Source: Aureivirga marina
GTDB lineage: Bacteria > Bacteroidota > Bacteroidia > Flavobacteriales > Flavobacteriaceae
Assembly: GCF_015767265.1 (NCBI RefSeq)
Contig: NZ_JADPIB010000001.1
Location: 558,001 to 622,000 of the forward strand
Direction of reading: 5' to 3'
DNA length: 64,000 bases
Part shown: in pieces, positions 26,667 to 35,531 of the stretch
How the letters are laid out: each line of letters opens with the position of its first letter
How positions within the stretch are numbered: the stretch's first letter is position 1
The notes under the pieces: generated by a model
Told to the model about the DNA's origin: nothing
The model's database searches: none
The model's input: only the letters and a program-made list of their open reading frames with translations
Translations under genes and position numbers: made by a program

Positions 26667-28184
26667 ATGAACAAGAAAGTTATCTTATTTATCTTAGATG
26701 GTTGGGGAATTTCTCCAGATCCAAATGTTTCTGCAATTGACAACGCAAAAACACCTTTTATGGATTCTTTATATCAAAAATATCCACATGCAACTTTAAG
26801 AACTGATGGATTAAAAGTTGGACTTCCAGAAGGACAAATGGGAAATTCGGAAGTTGGACATATGAATCTGGGAGCTGGAAGAATTGTATATCAAGATTTA
26901 GTAAAAATTAATTTAGCAATTCAAGACAAAAAATTCCACGAAGAAAAAGCAATTCAAAACGCTTTTACTTATGCTAAAGAAAACAATAAAAATGTTCATT
27001 TTATCGGTTTAGTTTCTGATGGTGGAGTGCATTCTCATTACAAACATTTAGAAGCTTTAGTTGAAGCTGCTGACGAACAAGGTTTAGCAAGTTATGTTCA
27101 TGCTTTTACAGATGGACGAGATGTTGCTCCTACTTCTGGAATTAAATTTATTGAAGAAGTAACTAATCATTTAGAAAAACACAATAGTAAATTAGCTTCT
27201 GTAATTGGTCGTTATTATTCGATGGATCGTGACAAACGTTGGGAACGTGTAAAATTAGCTTATGATTTATTAGTTCATGGAACTGGTGAAAAAACAACAA
27301 ATATTTTAGATACAATTCAGAAAAGTTATGATAATAATGTAACTGATGAATTTATCAAACCTATTGTTGTTACAGATGAAAATGGAACTCCAATTAAAAC
27401 TATAGAAGAAGGAGATGCTGTAATTTTCTTTAATTTCAGAACAGATAGAGGAAGAGAATTAACAGAAGTTCTTACACAAAAAGCATATCCAGAATATGAG
27501 ATGCAGCCATTACAATTACATTTTACAACCATGACAAATTATAATGATGCTTTCAATAATATTCATGTGATTTATCCAAAAGATAATTTAACACAAACAA
27601 TTGGAGAAGTTTTAGAAGCAAATAAGAAAAAGCAAATTCGAATTGCTGAAACAGAAAAATATCCACATGTTACCTTCTTTTTCTCAGGAGGAAGAGAAAC
27701 GGAATTCGATGGAGAAAGTAGAATTCTTTGTCCTTCACCAAAAGTAGCAACATATGATTTACAACCAGAAATGAGTGCTTTTGATATTACAGATGCAATT
27801 ATTCCTGAAATTGAAAAAGAAGAAGTAGATTTTGTTTGTTTAAATTATGCAAACACTGACATGGTTGGACATACAGGAGTTATGGAAGCAGCAGTTAAAG
27901 CAGCAGAAACAGTAGATTCTTGTTTAGAAAAAGTTGTTACGGCAGCATTAGATCATGATTATACTAGTATCATTATTGCAGATCATGGAAATTCAGATAC
28001 GATGTTTAAATCAGATGGAAGTCCACATACAGCACATACAACGAATCCTGTTCCGATTATTTTAGTGGATAAAGAATTAAAGACAATTAAAGATGGAATT
28101 TTAGCAAATATTGCTCCTACAATTTTAGATTTAATGGGTGTTGAAAAACCAGAAATTATGGATCAAGAATCTTTAGTTTCTTAA
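26667..28184 (+). CDS. gpmI: Cofactor-independent phosphoglycerate mutase
   Basis: It interconverts 3- and 2-phosphoglycerate in glycolysis using two Mn2+ ions. From the ATG at 26667 the protein has 505 residues, normal for iPGM, and begins MNKKVILFILDGWGIS. The phosphorylated Ser is in GQMGNSEVGHMNLGAGR. Other signatures are HFIGLVSDGGVHSH, FTDGRDVAPTSG, RYYSMDRDKRWERV, FNFRTDRGREL, YANTDMVGHTG and IIADHGNSDTM, which supply the metal ligands. The gene is followed by an RNA-like element and a shared terminator. Confidence 0.96.
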   Translation: MNKKVILFILDGWGISPDPNVSAIDNAKTPFMDSLYQKYPHATLRTDGLKVGLPEGQMGNSEVGHMNLGAGRIVYQDLVKINLAIQDKKFHEEKAIQNAFTYAKENNKNVHFIGLVSDGGVHSHYKHLEALVEAADEQGLASYVHAFTDGRDVAPTSGIKFIEEVTNHLEKHNSKLASVIGRYYSMDRDKRWERVKLAYDLLVHGTGEKTTNILDTIQKSYDNNVTDEFIKPIVVTDENGTPIKTIEEGDAVIFFNFRTDRGRELTEVLTQKAYPEYEMQPLQLHFTTMTNYNDAFNNIHVIYPKDNLTQTIGEVLEANKKKQIRIAETEKYPHVTFFFSGGRETEFDGESRILCPSPKVATYDLQPEMSAFDITDAIIPEIEKEEVDFVCLNYANTDMVGHTGVMEAAVKAAETVDSCLEKVVTAALDHDYTSIIIADHGNSDTMFKSDGSPHTAHTTNPVPIILVDKELKTIKDGILANIAPTILDLMGVEKPEIMDQESLVS

Positions 28185-28204
28185 TTAATTGAATTTTTAA
28201 GCTT

Positions 28205-28354
28205 AAGGATTGAAACGAAAAGCTTTTATTGCATAAAAAATTAGAATTTCTTGACAAACGGAGGCAACCAACGGAAGCCCACGGATTGTTTAGAAATTCT
28301 TTTTTTAGGAAATAAAACTTGTAGTGGAAAGCCTGACCTTTTAAGGGAAGCTCC
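28205..28354 (+). ncRNA. Copy B (long form) of the intergenic RNA-like element
   Basis: The 5' block AAGGATTGAAACG is followed by a stem AGAATTTCT / AGAAATTCT (28243-28251 with 28292-28300) that encloses the core CGGAGGCAACC and GAAGCCCACGG. The 3' block TTGTAGTGGAAAGCCTGACC and a short CC...GG hairpin come next. Copy C near 40.1 kb has the same core and blocks. It lies downstream of gpmI and may be part of its 3' untranslated region. Confidence 0.55.
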
Positions 28355-28367
28355 AAATAAAAAAACA

Positions 28368-28400
28368 AAAAACCCAACTAAAAAAGATAATTGGGTTTTT
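28368..28400. terminator. Two-way terminator between gpmI / element B and rho
   Basis: AAAAACCCAA (28368-28377) pairs perfectly with TTGGGTTTTT (28391-28400) around a 13-base loop. T tracts lie on both strands. Confidence 0.75.
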
Positions 28401-28419
28401 ATTTTATTTTCAAGAAAAA

Positions 28420-30084
28420 TTAGCGATTCATTGAAATCAAAAACTCTTCGTTTGAATTTGTATATTTTATCTTGTCGCTCATGAATTCCATTGCTTCAAT
28501 TGGGTTCATATCTGCTAAATAACGACGTAATACCCACATTCTTTGCACTGTTTTCGGATCCAATAATAAATCGTCACGACGCGTACTTGATTTTACTAAA
28601 TCGATTGCTGGGTAGATTCTTCTGTTTGCAATATTTCTTTCTAATTGCAGCTCCATGTTTCCAGTTCCTTTGAATTCTTCGAAGATAACTTCATCCATTT
28701 TAGAACCAGTTTCAGTAAGTGCAGTAGCGATGATTGTAAGAGAACCACCGTTTTCGATATTTCTTGCAGCTCCGAAGAAACGTTTTGGTTTGTGAAGTGC
28801 ATTTGCATCAATACCTCCAGAAAGGATTTTTCCAGAAGCAGGTGCAACAGTATTATAAGCTCTTGCAAGACGAGTGATGGAATCTAATAAGATTACAACA
28901 TCATGTCCACATTCTACTAAACGTTTTGCCTTTTCTAAAACGATATTTGCAACACGAACGTGCTTTTCAGCAGGCTCATCGAAAGTAGAAGCAACAACTT
29001 CACCTTGTACACTTCTTTGCATATCTGTAACCTCCTCTGGACGTTCATCAATTAATAAAATAATTTGATAAACTTCTGGGTGGTTTGCAGCGATTGAATT
29101 AGCAACATCTTTAAGTAGCATTGTTTTACCAGTTTTTGGTTGTGCTACAATCATACCTCTTTGTCCTTTTCCGATTGGAGAGAACATATCGATAATTCTT
29201 GAAGAAGCTGTACTACTTTTTTCTGCTAATCTAAATTTTTCTTCTGGGAAAAGTGGAGTTAAATGCTCAAAAGAAACACGATCACGAACTACATTTGGAT
29301 TTAATCCATTGATTTGCATGATACGAATTAGAGGAAAATATTTTTCCCCTTCTTTTGGAGGTCTCACAATTCCTTTTACTGTATCTCCTGTTTTAATTCC
29401 AAATAATTTAATTTGAGATTGAGAAACGTAAATATCATCTGGAGAAGATAAATAATTATAATCAGAAGATCTTAAGAAACCATATCCATCTGGCATAATT
29501 TCAAGTACTCCTTCACTTTCAATAATTCCATCAAACTCAAAGTCAGGATCTCTATATTTACTTGTCTTTTTGTTGTTTGATTGTGAAGAAGAGTCTTTTT
29601 GAATTCTCGGTCTTGTCATTTTTTTCTTTTGGTAATCACCTGATTCAGAACCCGAATTATTGTCTTTGTTTGAATTTGTTGATTTTTTTGTTTCTGAATT
29701 TGCTTCAGAACTTTCAGACGAACGATTGATTCTTACTCTTTTTCTCGGAGCACTAGCAGATTCTGAAGAAACTTTTGTTTCTTTTGTTTCTTTTGTATTT
29801 GATTCTGATGTTTCTGTGCTTTTCTTTGAAACTTTTGTAGTAGAAGCTTTTTTTTCTGTTACTTCTTCAGTTTCTTTTTTTCTTGTTGTTCTTTTTCTTG
29901 GAGTTTTCTCTTTTTCTTCAGAAGGCTTGTCTTTTGAAGACCCAGGATTCGAAGCCTGAAAGTCAAGTATTTGGTATACTAAATCTAATTTTTTTAATTG
30001 TCGGAATTTAGCTACCCCAAGTGTTTTGGCAATCTCTTGTAATTCTACAAGGGTTTTAGCCTTGAGCTGTGAAATTTCAAACAT
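28420..30084 (-). CDS. rho: Transcription termination factor Rho with long charged insert
   Basis: Rho is the hexameric RNA helicase that ends transcription. The 554-residue protein begins with the N-terminal helix bundle ([17 protein letters not shown]). It then has an insert of about 130 residues made almost only of Ser, Lys, Glu, Thr, Asn and Arg, followed by the RNA-binding cold-shock-like domain ([18 protein letters not shown]). The ATPase has Walker [12 protein letters not shown] near 320, Walker [15 protein letters not shown], and the Q/R-loop region [21 protein letters not shown]. The insert is typical of Bacteroidetes Rho. The nearest promoter box lies about 135 bp upstream, so the leader is long. 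Confidence 0.96.
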   Translation of the reverse strand: MFEISQLKAKTLVELQEIAKTLGVAKFRQLKKLDLVYQILDFQASNPGSSKDKPSEEKEKTPRKRTTRKKETEEVTEKKASTTKVSKKSTETSESNTKETKETKVSSESASAPRKRVRINRSSESSEANSETKKSTNSNKDNNSGSESGDYQKKKMTRPRIQKDSSSQSNNKKTSKYRDPDFEFDGIIESEGVLEIMPDGYGFLRSSDYNYLSSPDDIYVSQSQIKLFGIKTGDTVKGIVRPPKEGEKYFPLIRIMQINGLNPNVVRDRVSFEHLTPLFPEEKFRLAEKSSTASSRIIDMFSPIGKGQRGMIVAQPKTGKTMLLKDVANSIAANHPEVYQIILLIDERPEEVTDMQRSVQGEVVASTFDEPAEKHVRVANIVLEKAKRLVECGHDVVILLDSITRLARAYNTVAPASGKILSGGIDANALHKPKRFFGAARNIENGGSLTIIATALTETGSKMDEVIFEEFKGTGNMELQLERNIANRRIYPAIDLVKSSTRRDDLLLDPKTVQRMWVLRRYLADMNPIEAMEFMSDKIKYTNSNEEFLISMNR

Positions 30085-30219
30085 TGTGTAATTGGGTAAA
30101 TTAATTAATAGTTAATTCTTTTTTTATTATCAAAGAATCTCTTGTTTTATTAAGCGAATTGTTTTTGTAACAGTTTTGAATGATTTTTGAAATAAATATA
30201 TTTCAAAAAGAAGATTGTA

Positions 30220-30227
30220 CAAATATA
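30220..30227 (-). promoter_or_regulatory. Candidate -7 box of rho
   Basis: The minus strand reads TATATTTG, matching TAnnTTTG, 135 bp before the rho ATG. It implies an untranslated leader of roughly 130 bases. Confidence 0.45.
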
Positions 30228-30274
30228 TAATATTTTTTTTTAGGATAAAATTAAAATCTTAAAAAAGAAAAATG

Positions 30275-30282
30275 TACATTTG
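30275..30282 (+). promoter_or_regulatory. -7 box of the DUF4293 gene
   Basis: TACATTTG matches TAnnTTTG and lies 20 bp before the ATG at 30303. Confidence 0.6.
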
Positions 30283-30302
30283 CGGAGCGATATATAGATA
30301 AT

Positions 30303-30734
30303 ATGATACAAAGAATACAATCTTTATACTTATTGTTAGCTACATTGGCTTCTGGAGTTTTGGTAATTTTTCTACCTCTTTGGAAAAGTGCTGATGTTTC
30401 TTATATGGCTTATGATGGATTTAAGAGCGGAAATACACTTCAATTAATTTTAGGCGTATTTTTTATTTTAAGCAGCTTATTATCAATCATTAGCATTTTA
30501 AATTTTAAACAAAGACTAAAACAATTCATGTTAGGAAGACTTAACATGATTTTAAACCTTATTATATTAGGTATTCTTAGTTACTATTTACTAAACTTAT
30601 CCGGAGAAATTGAAATTTCTGAGAAGGGTATTGGATCTGCGATTCCTTTAGTGACAATTATTCTGCTTGTTTTGGCTAATAAGGCCATTAAAAAGGACGA
30701 AGATCTTGTAAAATCTGTAGATAGAATAAGATAA
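30303..30734 (+). CDS. DUF4293 family four-helix membrane protein
   Basis: The 143-residue protein starts MIQRIQSLYLLLA and has four transmembrane segments (near residues 7-27, 45-64, 78-98 and 110-126), with a short charged C-terminus (KAIKKDEDL). This matches the DUF4293 family of Bacteroidetes. Its function is unknown. It is divergent from rho and has its own promoter and terminator. Confidence 0.85.
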   Translation: MIQRIQSLYLLLATLASGVLVIFLPLWKSADVSYMAYDGFKSGNTLQLILGVFFILSSLLSIISILNFKQRLKQFMLGRLNMILNLIILGILSYYLLNLSGEIEISEKGIGSAIPLVTIILLVLANKAIKKDEDLVKSVDRIR

Positions 30735-31057
30735 TACCAGACATCTTAGTGTATATTTAGTGCAATATAAATCCATTCTTTTTAAGGATGGATTTTTTTA
30801 TTTCTATTATTTTTCCTTTTTTTGTTAAAAAATTGTTGCTTCTTCAAAAAGCAAATTGCATAAACTGAAAATATTTAAAAAGTAATACTATTTTAACTTT
30901 CACATTTTTATAAAATACTATTATTAAATTATTTATGGAAACTATATTCGATTTCTTAATGATAAATTAACATACGAATATGGATTTTTTCGTGTTATAT
31001 AAATAATATTTGCAAAATGACAATATTTAGTTTAGAAACATAATTAACAAAAGTAAT
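30735..31057. other. 323-bp region between DUF4293 and the T9SS protein gene
   Basis: It holds the DUF4293 terminator at 30769-30795 and then AT-rich sequence that must contain the promoter of the 31058 gene. The closest candidate, TAATATTTG near 31006-31014, has one base too many between TA and TTTG. No reading frame of interest is seen. Confidence 0.5.
30769..30795 (+). terminator. Terminator of the DUF4293 gene
   Basis: AAATCCATTCTT (30769-30780) pairs with AAGGATGGATTT (30784-30795) over 12 bp with one G-U pair, followed by a T run. Confidence 0.75.
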
Positions 31058-34000
31058 ATGAAACAAAAATTACATTATTTACTATTAATCTCCTTTCTAT
31101 TTTTATCCTGTTTCCAAGGATTTTCTCAACATGTTTTAGAAGAGTTTGAAGATGTTGGTGGTAGCTCTGGTTATGCTACAAGATCATGGGATAGAAATGT
31201 AAATGGAACAACTATTACTTGGAATGCTGTAAATTCAAGAGTAGACCAAAGTATAGATGATGGAAAAGCACTAATGCTTCGAGGAACTACAGGAGTTTTA
31301 TCTCATAATCCTACAATTGCTGGTGGTTGCGGAACTTTAAGTTTTGATTATAAAAGAATTTATTCTGGAAATTCTACTTTACAAGTTTTTATCAATGGTA
31401 ATCAAGTTGGAAGTGATATTTCTGTTACAGATGCTTCTAACACAAATACTTTTACACAAATTGTTAATGTAGAAGGAGAAATTTCTATAGAAATAAAAAA
31501 TCTTTCAAGTGGAAAACGTGCCTTAATTGACAATTTAACTTGGACTCCATATAGCGCTTCAGCTCCAAATGTAATTGAAAGTACAACTGAATTATCTGGA
31601 TTTACATATCTTGAAAGTAATGGTCCATCTTCTGAACAATTTTTCACATTAAATGGTGCTAACTTAACAGAAGATGTTATGGTTACTGCTCCAACAAATT
31701 ATGAAGTTTCTTTAACTTCTGGTGTAAGTTTTACAAATGCTATCACAATTCCATTAGCAGATATTAATGGAAATACTGTAACTGTTTATACTAGATTAAA
31801 AGCTGGATTAACTCAAAACACTTATAACGCAGAAACTATTTCCATCAACTCAAATGATATTGATGAAAAATTTATCACTTTAAATGGTTCTGTAACTTGT
31901 GTTGACTTAACAAAACCAAATACAAGCGCTGCTTCAAATATTACAACTACTGGATTTAAAGCAAATTGGGATGCTGTTGCAAATGTTGATTATTATACTT
32001 TAACTGTAAATAAAGTTAATTCTGATAATACTTTACTAACTGAAAGTTTTCCTAATGGAGTTTCTCCATTTCCATCAAATTGGTCTAAAAACACTAAAGT
32101 TTATACTATAAATGGAGGAAGTAGTGGAAAAGGACTTAGAGTTGGTTCTAGTTCTGATCAAGGATATATTACTACACCTACAATAGATTGTTCTGAAAAT
32201 GGTGGAATTTTCACAGTTATTTTTGATGCACGAGCTTATGATAATGATGAATTAAATTTAGGTGTTTATCATGCTACTGACGGTTCTAGTTTTTCGCAAG
32301 CAGAAATTGTTGATGTTACAAGTTCTTGGGATACTTATGAAGTAACTATTTCTGGAGGAACTGCAAATAGTAAAATTCAGTTCAAAAGTCACCAATCTGG
32401 TGGTAGAAGATTCTATATTGATGAAATTAAAGTTGCTCAAAAAAATGTAGAAATGATTCATAACGAATTAAACGTTGGAAATGTAACTTCTTATGATGTT
32501 TCTTCTTTAAATCCTGGAACAAATTATCAATATTATGTAAAAGCTGTAACTAATTGTGGTGGTGGAAATACTTCAGAAAAATCAGATGTTATTTCTGTGT
32601 CTACATTAGATGGAAATACTGTTACTTGGAATGGAACTACGGATAGCAATTGGAATACAGCTTCTAACTGGGATTCTAATGCTGTTCCTACAGCAACTGA
32701 CGATGTGGTAATTTCTTCTTCAGCAACAAATAATCCTACAATTTCAAATACAGATGCATTTACTTGTAATAATATTGAAATTCAAACTGGAAAGAAAATT
32801 ATCTTAAATTCTGATACTACAAATAGTGCTTCATTAATTATTAATGGAACTATTTCTGGAGAAGGAAAAATCTCTTATGAAAGACATATATCTGGTGGAA
32901 ACTGGCATTTAATTTCTGCTCCAATTACAGATTTAAATATTGAAGCAATGGTTTATGGGTCTACTCCAATTGCTACAAATGGAAATAAATTTGGTTTAGC
33001 GCCATATAATAATAATGCTGGTGCAATCAATGAAAGATGGAATCATTATACAGATACTGGTTTATCTTCAACAGAAACAATGACAATCGCTAAAGGATAT
33101 GAAATTTTATTAGATTCAAATGGTTCAATCGTTTATGAAGGAACTCCTGTTTCTAATGCTTCTATTTTAGTTAATTCTGGTTCTTTAAATAACTGGAATT
33201 TAATTGGAAACCCTTTTACTTCTGCAATTTCTGTTGTACCATTTATCAATGCTAATAACGGAATTTTTGAAGGAGGTTATGAAGCACTTTACGTTTGGAA
33301 TGCTACAAATGGAGAATATGATATTTTAAATAATGCTTCTTCTCAAACGACAGTTGCAATGGGACAAGCTTTCTTCGTAAAAGTGAATGGAAATGGAACG
33401 GCAAACTTTAATAATGCTGTAAAAACTCATGATAATGATGCAACTTTCCAAAGAAATAGCTCAAATTCTTCAATCAAATTACTTTTAAATTCTGAAGATA
33501 AAACGAAGTCTACTTTAATCAAATTCTTTAATAATACTACAAACGGATTTGATGCTGGATATGATGCAAGAACTTTTGATGATGTAACTCCTTCTTTAGC
33601 AATTTTCACACAATTAGTAGAAGAAAATGCTGGAAATAATTTTGCGCTACAAGCTTTAGAAAATTCTAATGAAAATGTAATCATTCCTGTTGGAATTTAT
33701 GCAAATATTAATACTTCTATTTCAATTAATGCTACAATTTCTAATTTAGAAGAAGGAAAAATCGTGTATTTAGAAGATAAAACTACTGGAACTTTTCATG
33801 AATTAAATGGAACTTCATACACTACGACAATGTATTCTGAAGAAGATTCTTTAGGAAGATTCTATATTCATGTAATGAATTCTACTTTAGATGTAAATGA
33901 TTTAGTAAAAAACTCAATTTCTGTTTTTGCTGCTAATCAAAATTTACATATTAATGGAGCTATTTCAAAAGAAACTTCTGTAGCTATTTTTGATATTTTA

Positions 34001-34135
34001 GGTAAAAAAGTATTTGAAAAAACGATTAATCAAGGAGAGATTATCGCTTTACCATCTACTTTATCTAAAAACATTTATATCGTAAAAGTAGAAAATGAAA
34101 ATACTAAGAAAACAGTAAAATTATTCTTAAACTAA
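31058..34135 (+). CDS. Large secreted protein with fibronectin III and T9SS type A sorting domains
   Basis: The 1025-residue protein has a signal peptide ending near GFSQ and a jelly-roll-like N-terminal module (residues about 23-170). A beta-rich repeat module follows (about 175-280; GPSSEQFFTLNGANL), then a fibronectin type III domain. That domain seems split by an inserted jelly-roll of about 120 residues: its first strands are near 290-320 (TGFKANWDAV) and its last near 480-515 (NPGTNYQYYVKAV). A WNGTTDSNWNTASNWD module comes next. The C-terminal T9SS sorting domain (residues about 945-1025) ends with KNIYIVKVENENTKK and KLFLN. No catalytic domain is recognised. It is followed after 7 bp by the small peptide gene. 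Confidence 0.88.
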   Translation: MKQKLHYLLLISFLFLSCFQGFSQHVLEEFEDVGGSSGYATRSWDRNVNGTTITWNAVNSRVDQSIDDGKALMLRGTTGVLSHNPTIAGGCGTLSFDYKRIYSGNSTLQVFINGNQVGSDISVTDASNTNTFTQIVNVEGEISIEIKNLSSGKRALIDNLTWTPYSASAPNVIESTTELSGFTYLESNGPSSEQFFTLNGANLTEDVMVTAPTNYEVSLTSGVSFTNAITIPLADINGNTVTVYTRLKAGLTQNTYNAETISINSNDIDEKFITLNGSVTCVDLTKPNTSAASNITTTGFKANWDAVANVDYYTLTVNKVNSDNTLLTESFPNGVSPFPSNWSKNTKVYTINGGSSGKGLRVGSSSDQGYITTPTIDCSENGGIFTVIFDARAYDNDELNLGVYHATDGSSFSQAEIVDVTSSWDTYEVTISGGTANSKIQFKSHQSGGRRFYIDEIKVAQKNVEMIHNELNVGNVTSYDVSSLNPGTNYQYYVKAVTNCGGGNTSEKSDVISVSTLDGNTVTWNGTTDSNWNTASNWDSNAVPTATDDVVISSSATNNPTISNTDAFTCNNIEIQTGKKIILNSDTTNSASLIINGTISGEGKISYERHISGGNWHLISAPITDLNIEAMVYGSTPIATNGNKFGLAPYNNNAGAINERWNHYTDTGLSSTETMTIAKGYEILLDSNGSIVYEGTPVSNASILVNSGSLNNWNLIGNPFTSAISVVPFINANNGIFEGGYEALYVWNATNGEYDILNNASSQTTVAMGQAFFVKVNGNGTANFNNAVKTHDNDATFQRNSSNSSIKLLLNSEDKTKSTLIKFFNNTTNGFDAGYDARTFDDVTPSLAIFTQLVEENAGNNFALQALENSNENVIIPVGIYANINTSISINATISNLEEGKIVYLEDKTTGTFHELNGTSYTTTMYSEEDSLGRFYIHVMNSTLDVNDLVKNSISVFAANQNLHINGAISKETSVAIFDILGKKVFEKTINQGEIIALPSTLSKNIYIVKVENENTKKTVKLFLN

Positions 34136-34142
34136 ACACCGA

Positions 34143-34322
34143 ATGAACATGTCTAAAGCAAAGAAAAAAACAACAGCACACGACGAAATTTCAAGAAAAG
34201 AAGCAATTAAAAAAATTGGTGATTTCGGAAAATATGCTGCCTTAACTGCAATTGGTACAACAATTCTTTTAAGTCCAAAAAAAGCACAAGCAACAAGTGA
34301 AATTGATCCAGGATGGGAATAA
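34143..34322 (+). CDS. Small peptide gene: leader with hydrophobic helix, AQA motif and 9-residue tail
   Basis: A 59-residue reading frame runs from ATG 34143 (or ATG 34149) to TAA 34320-34322, 7 bp after the T9SS gene. The N-terminus is lysine-rich. SRKEAIKKIG then resembles a weak twin-arginine motif, followed by the uncharged helix YAALTAIGTTILLSP, KK, and AQA as a possible signal-peptidase site. The tail is TSEIDPGWE. A terminator hairpin directly follows, and then genes for an RRE-kinase and a nucleotidyltransferase. It is probably the substrate or exported product of those enzymes. It could instead be a short structural peptide. I do not recognise a named family. Confidence 0.7.
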   Translation: MNMSKAKKKTTAHDEISRKEAIKKIGDFGKYAALTAIGTTILLSPKKAQATSEIDPGWE

Positions 34323-34342
34323 TTTCTTAAAATAAATTCAAT

Positions 34343-34373
34343 AAATCCTCTAGAAATTTTCTGGAGGATTTTT
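34343..34373 (+). terminator. Terminator or attenuator between the peptide gene and the kinase gene
   Basis: AAATCCTCTAGAA (34343-34355) pairs with TTCTGGAGGATTT (34359-34371) over 13 bp with one G-U pair and a 3-base loop. TTTTTAATTTTA follows. It lies 20 bp after the peptide stop codon. Confidence 0.75.
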
Positions 34374-34403
34374 AATTTTACAAAGGTTTAAATTCTATTT
34401 TTA

Positions 34404-35531
34404 TTGAAAAATTCGATTGAAAATATTGTTTCCATTAATCTGGAAAATAAAAAAGTTATTTGGCTAGAAAAATCAAATAATTATATGGTTGTAGAAAAGT
34501 TTGTCTTTGAAATAATTTCAAAAATTCAGAAATTCAACAACTCTAAAAAAGTCATTGAATGGATTTCAAATAACATGAAACTTTCGAATTCTGATGCAAA
34601 AGAAATTCTAAATGCTGTTCAAAATTTAATTTCAGTTTCTAAAAAAAAACAAGAAAATATTGATTTTAAATTTGAAACTCCTACTTCTTTTTTTAGTGAA
34701 AAATATTATAAAATCAACGGAATTTACTTTCTCATTCAATTTCAATCAGAAAAAGTAACATTTTATGTACATCCAAAATTAGCGCACTTAGAAGTTGAAA
34801 AACAAGAAAAAATAGATGAAAAACTAACCATCTTTTCTCAAAATAGTTATATCATTCTTTTAGAAAATAACATTTTTATGGATGCTTGGAAGTTGGAAGA
34901 TTTTCATTTTTTTCAAGGAAAGTTATCCATGTTATTAATTTCAAAAGCATATCAAAAAGAAGAAAAAGATTGGATGGGAATTTTTCATGCTTCTGCAATT
35001 AGTGATGCTAAAAAAGCTATTTTATTTATGGGTAATTCTGGAAGCGGAAAAAGCACACTTTCTGCATTATTAATGCATCATGGATTTTTAACTATTTCAG
35101 ATGATTTTGTTCCTGTTTTAAGAGAAAATCAACATGTATATAATTTTCCTGTTGGAATTTCAATTAAAGAAAAAAGTGTGGAAATTCTAAAGGATTTTTA
35201 TCCTGAATTAAACACTGCAACTTCTTATAATCTTACACAAAAAAAATTAGTTCGATATTTAACACCTAAAAAAACAGTAAAACAAAATTTTCCTTGCAAA
35301 GCTTTTGTTTTTGTAAAATATCAAAAAGAAGAAACTTCTGTTTCTCTAAAGGAAATTTCTAAATTAGAAACTTTTCAAAAAGTAATTCCAGAAACTTGGC
35401 TTTTTCCATCAAAAGAAAATGCAAATATGTTTCTAAATTGGTTTTCAAAAATTCCTTGTTACGAATTAAAATATTCTGACAATAACGCTATGATTCAAAC
35501 TGTAAAACAACTTTTTTCAGATGAAATATAA
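34404..35531 (+). CDS. PqqD/RRE-like domain fused to HPr-kinase-like domain
   Basis: The protein has 375 residues. Residues 1-80 (strands around KKVIWLEKSNNYMVVE, then helices with VIEWISNNM and AKEILNAVQNLI) resemble a PqqD-type RiPP recognition element. Residues about 190-330 form a HprK-like P-loop domain with Walker A GNSGSGKSTLSALLM and the acidic TISDDFVPV. HprK homologues phosphorylate Ser, and in some lasso-peptide loci they phosphorylate the peptide. The start is TTG at 34404, since a stop lies just upstream and the first ATG (34485) would remove the RRE-like strands. It overlaps the next gene by 11 bp. Confidence 0.8.
   Translation: MKNSIENIVSINLENKKVIWLEKSNNYMVVEKFVFEIISKIQKFNNSKKVIEWISNNMKLSNSDAKEILNAVQNLISVSKKKQENIDFKFETPTSFFSEKYYKINGIYFLIQFQSEKVTFYVHPKLAHLEVEKQEKIDEKLTIFSQNSYIILLENNIFMDAWKLEDFHFFQGKLSMLLISKAYQKEEKDWMGIFHASAISDAKKAILFMGNSGSGKSTLSALLMHHGFLTISDDFVPVLRENQHVYNFPVGISIKEKSVEILKDFYPELNTATSYNLTQKKLVRYLTPKKTVKQNFPCKAFVFVKYQKEETSVSLKEISKLETFQKVIPETWLFPSKENANMFLNWFSKIPCYELKYSDNNAMIQTVKQLFSDEI

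Noticed and set aside
28156-28377. 73-residue minus-strand ORF across element B
   Set aside because: No promoter or family. The structured element explains the sequence better than a coding region does.
28251-28484. 77-residue plus-strand ORF across element B and the end of rho
   Set aside because: It crosses a terminator and two unrelated features, and its N-terminal part is just the RNA-like element read in frame.
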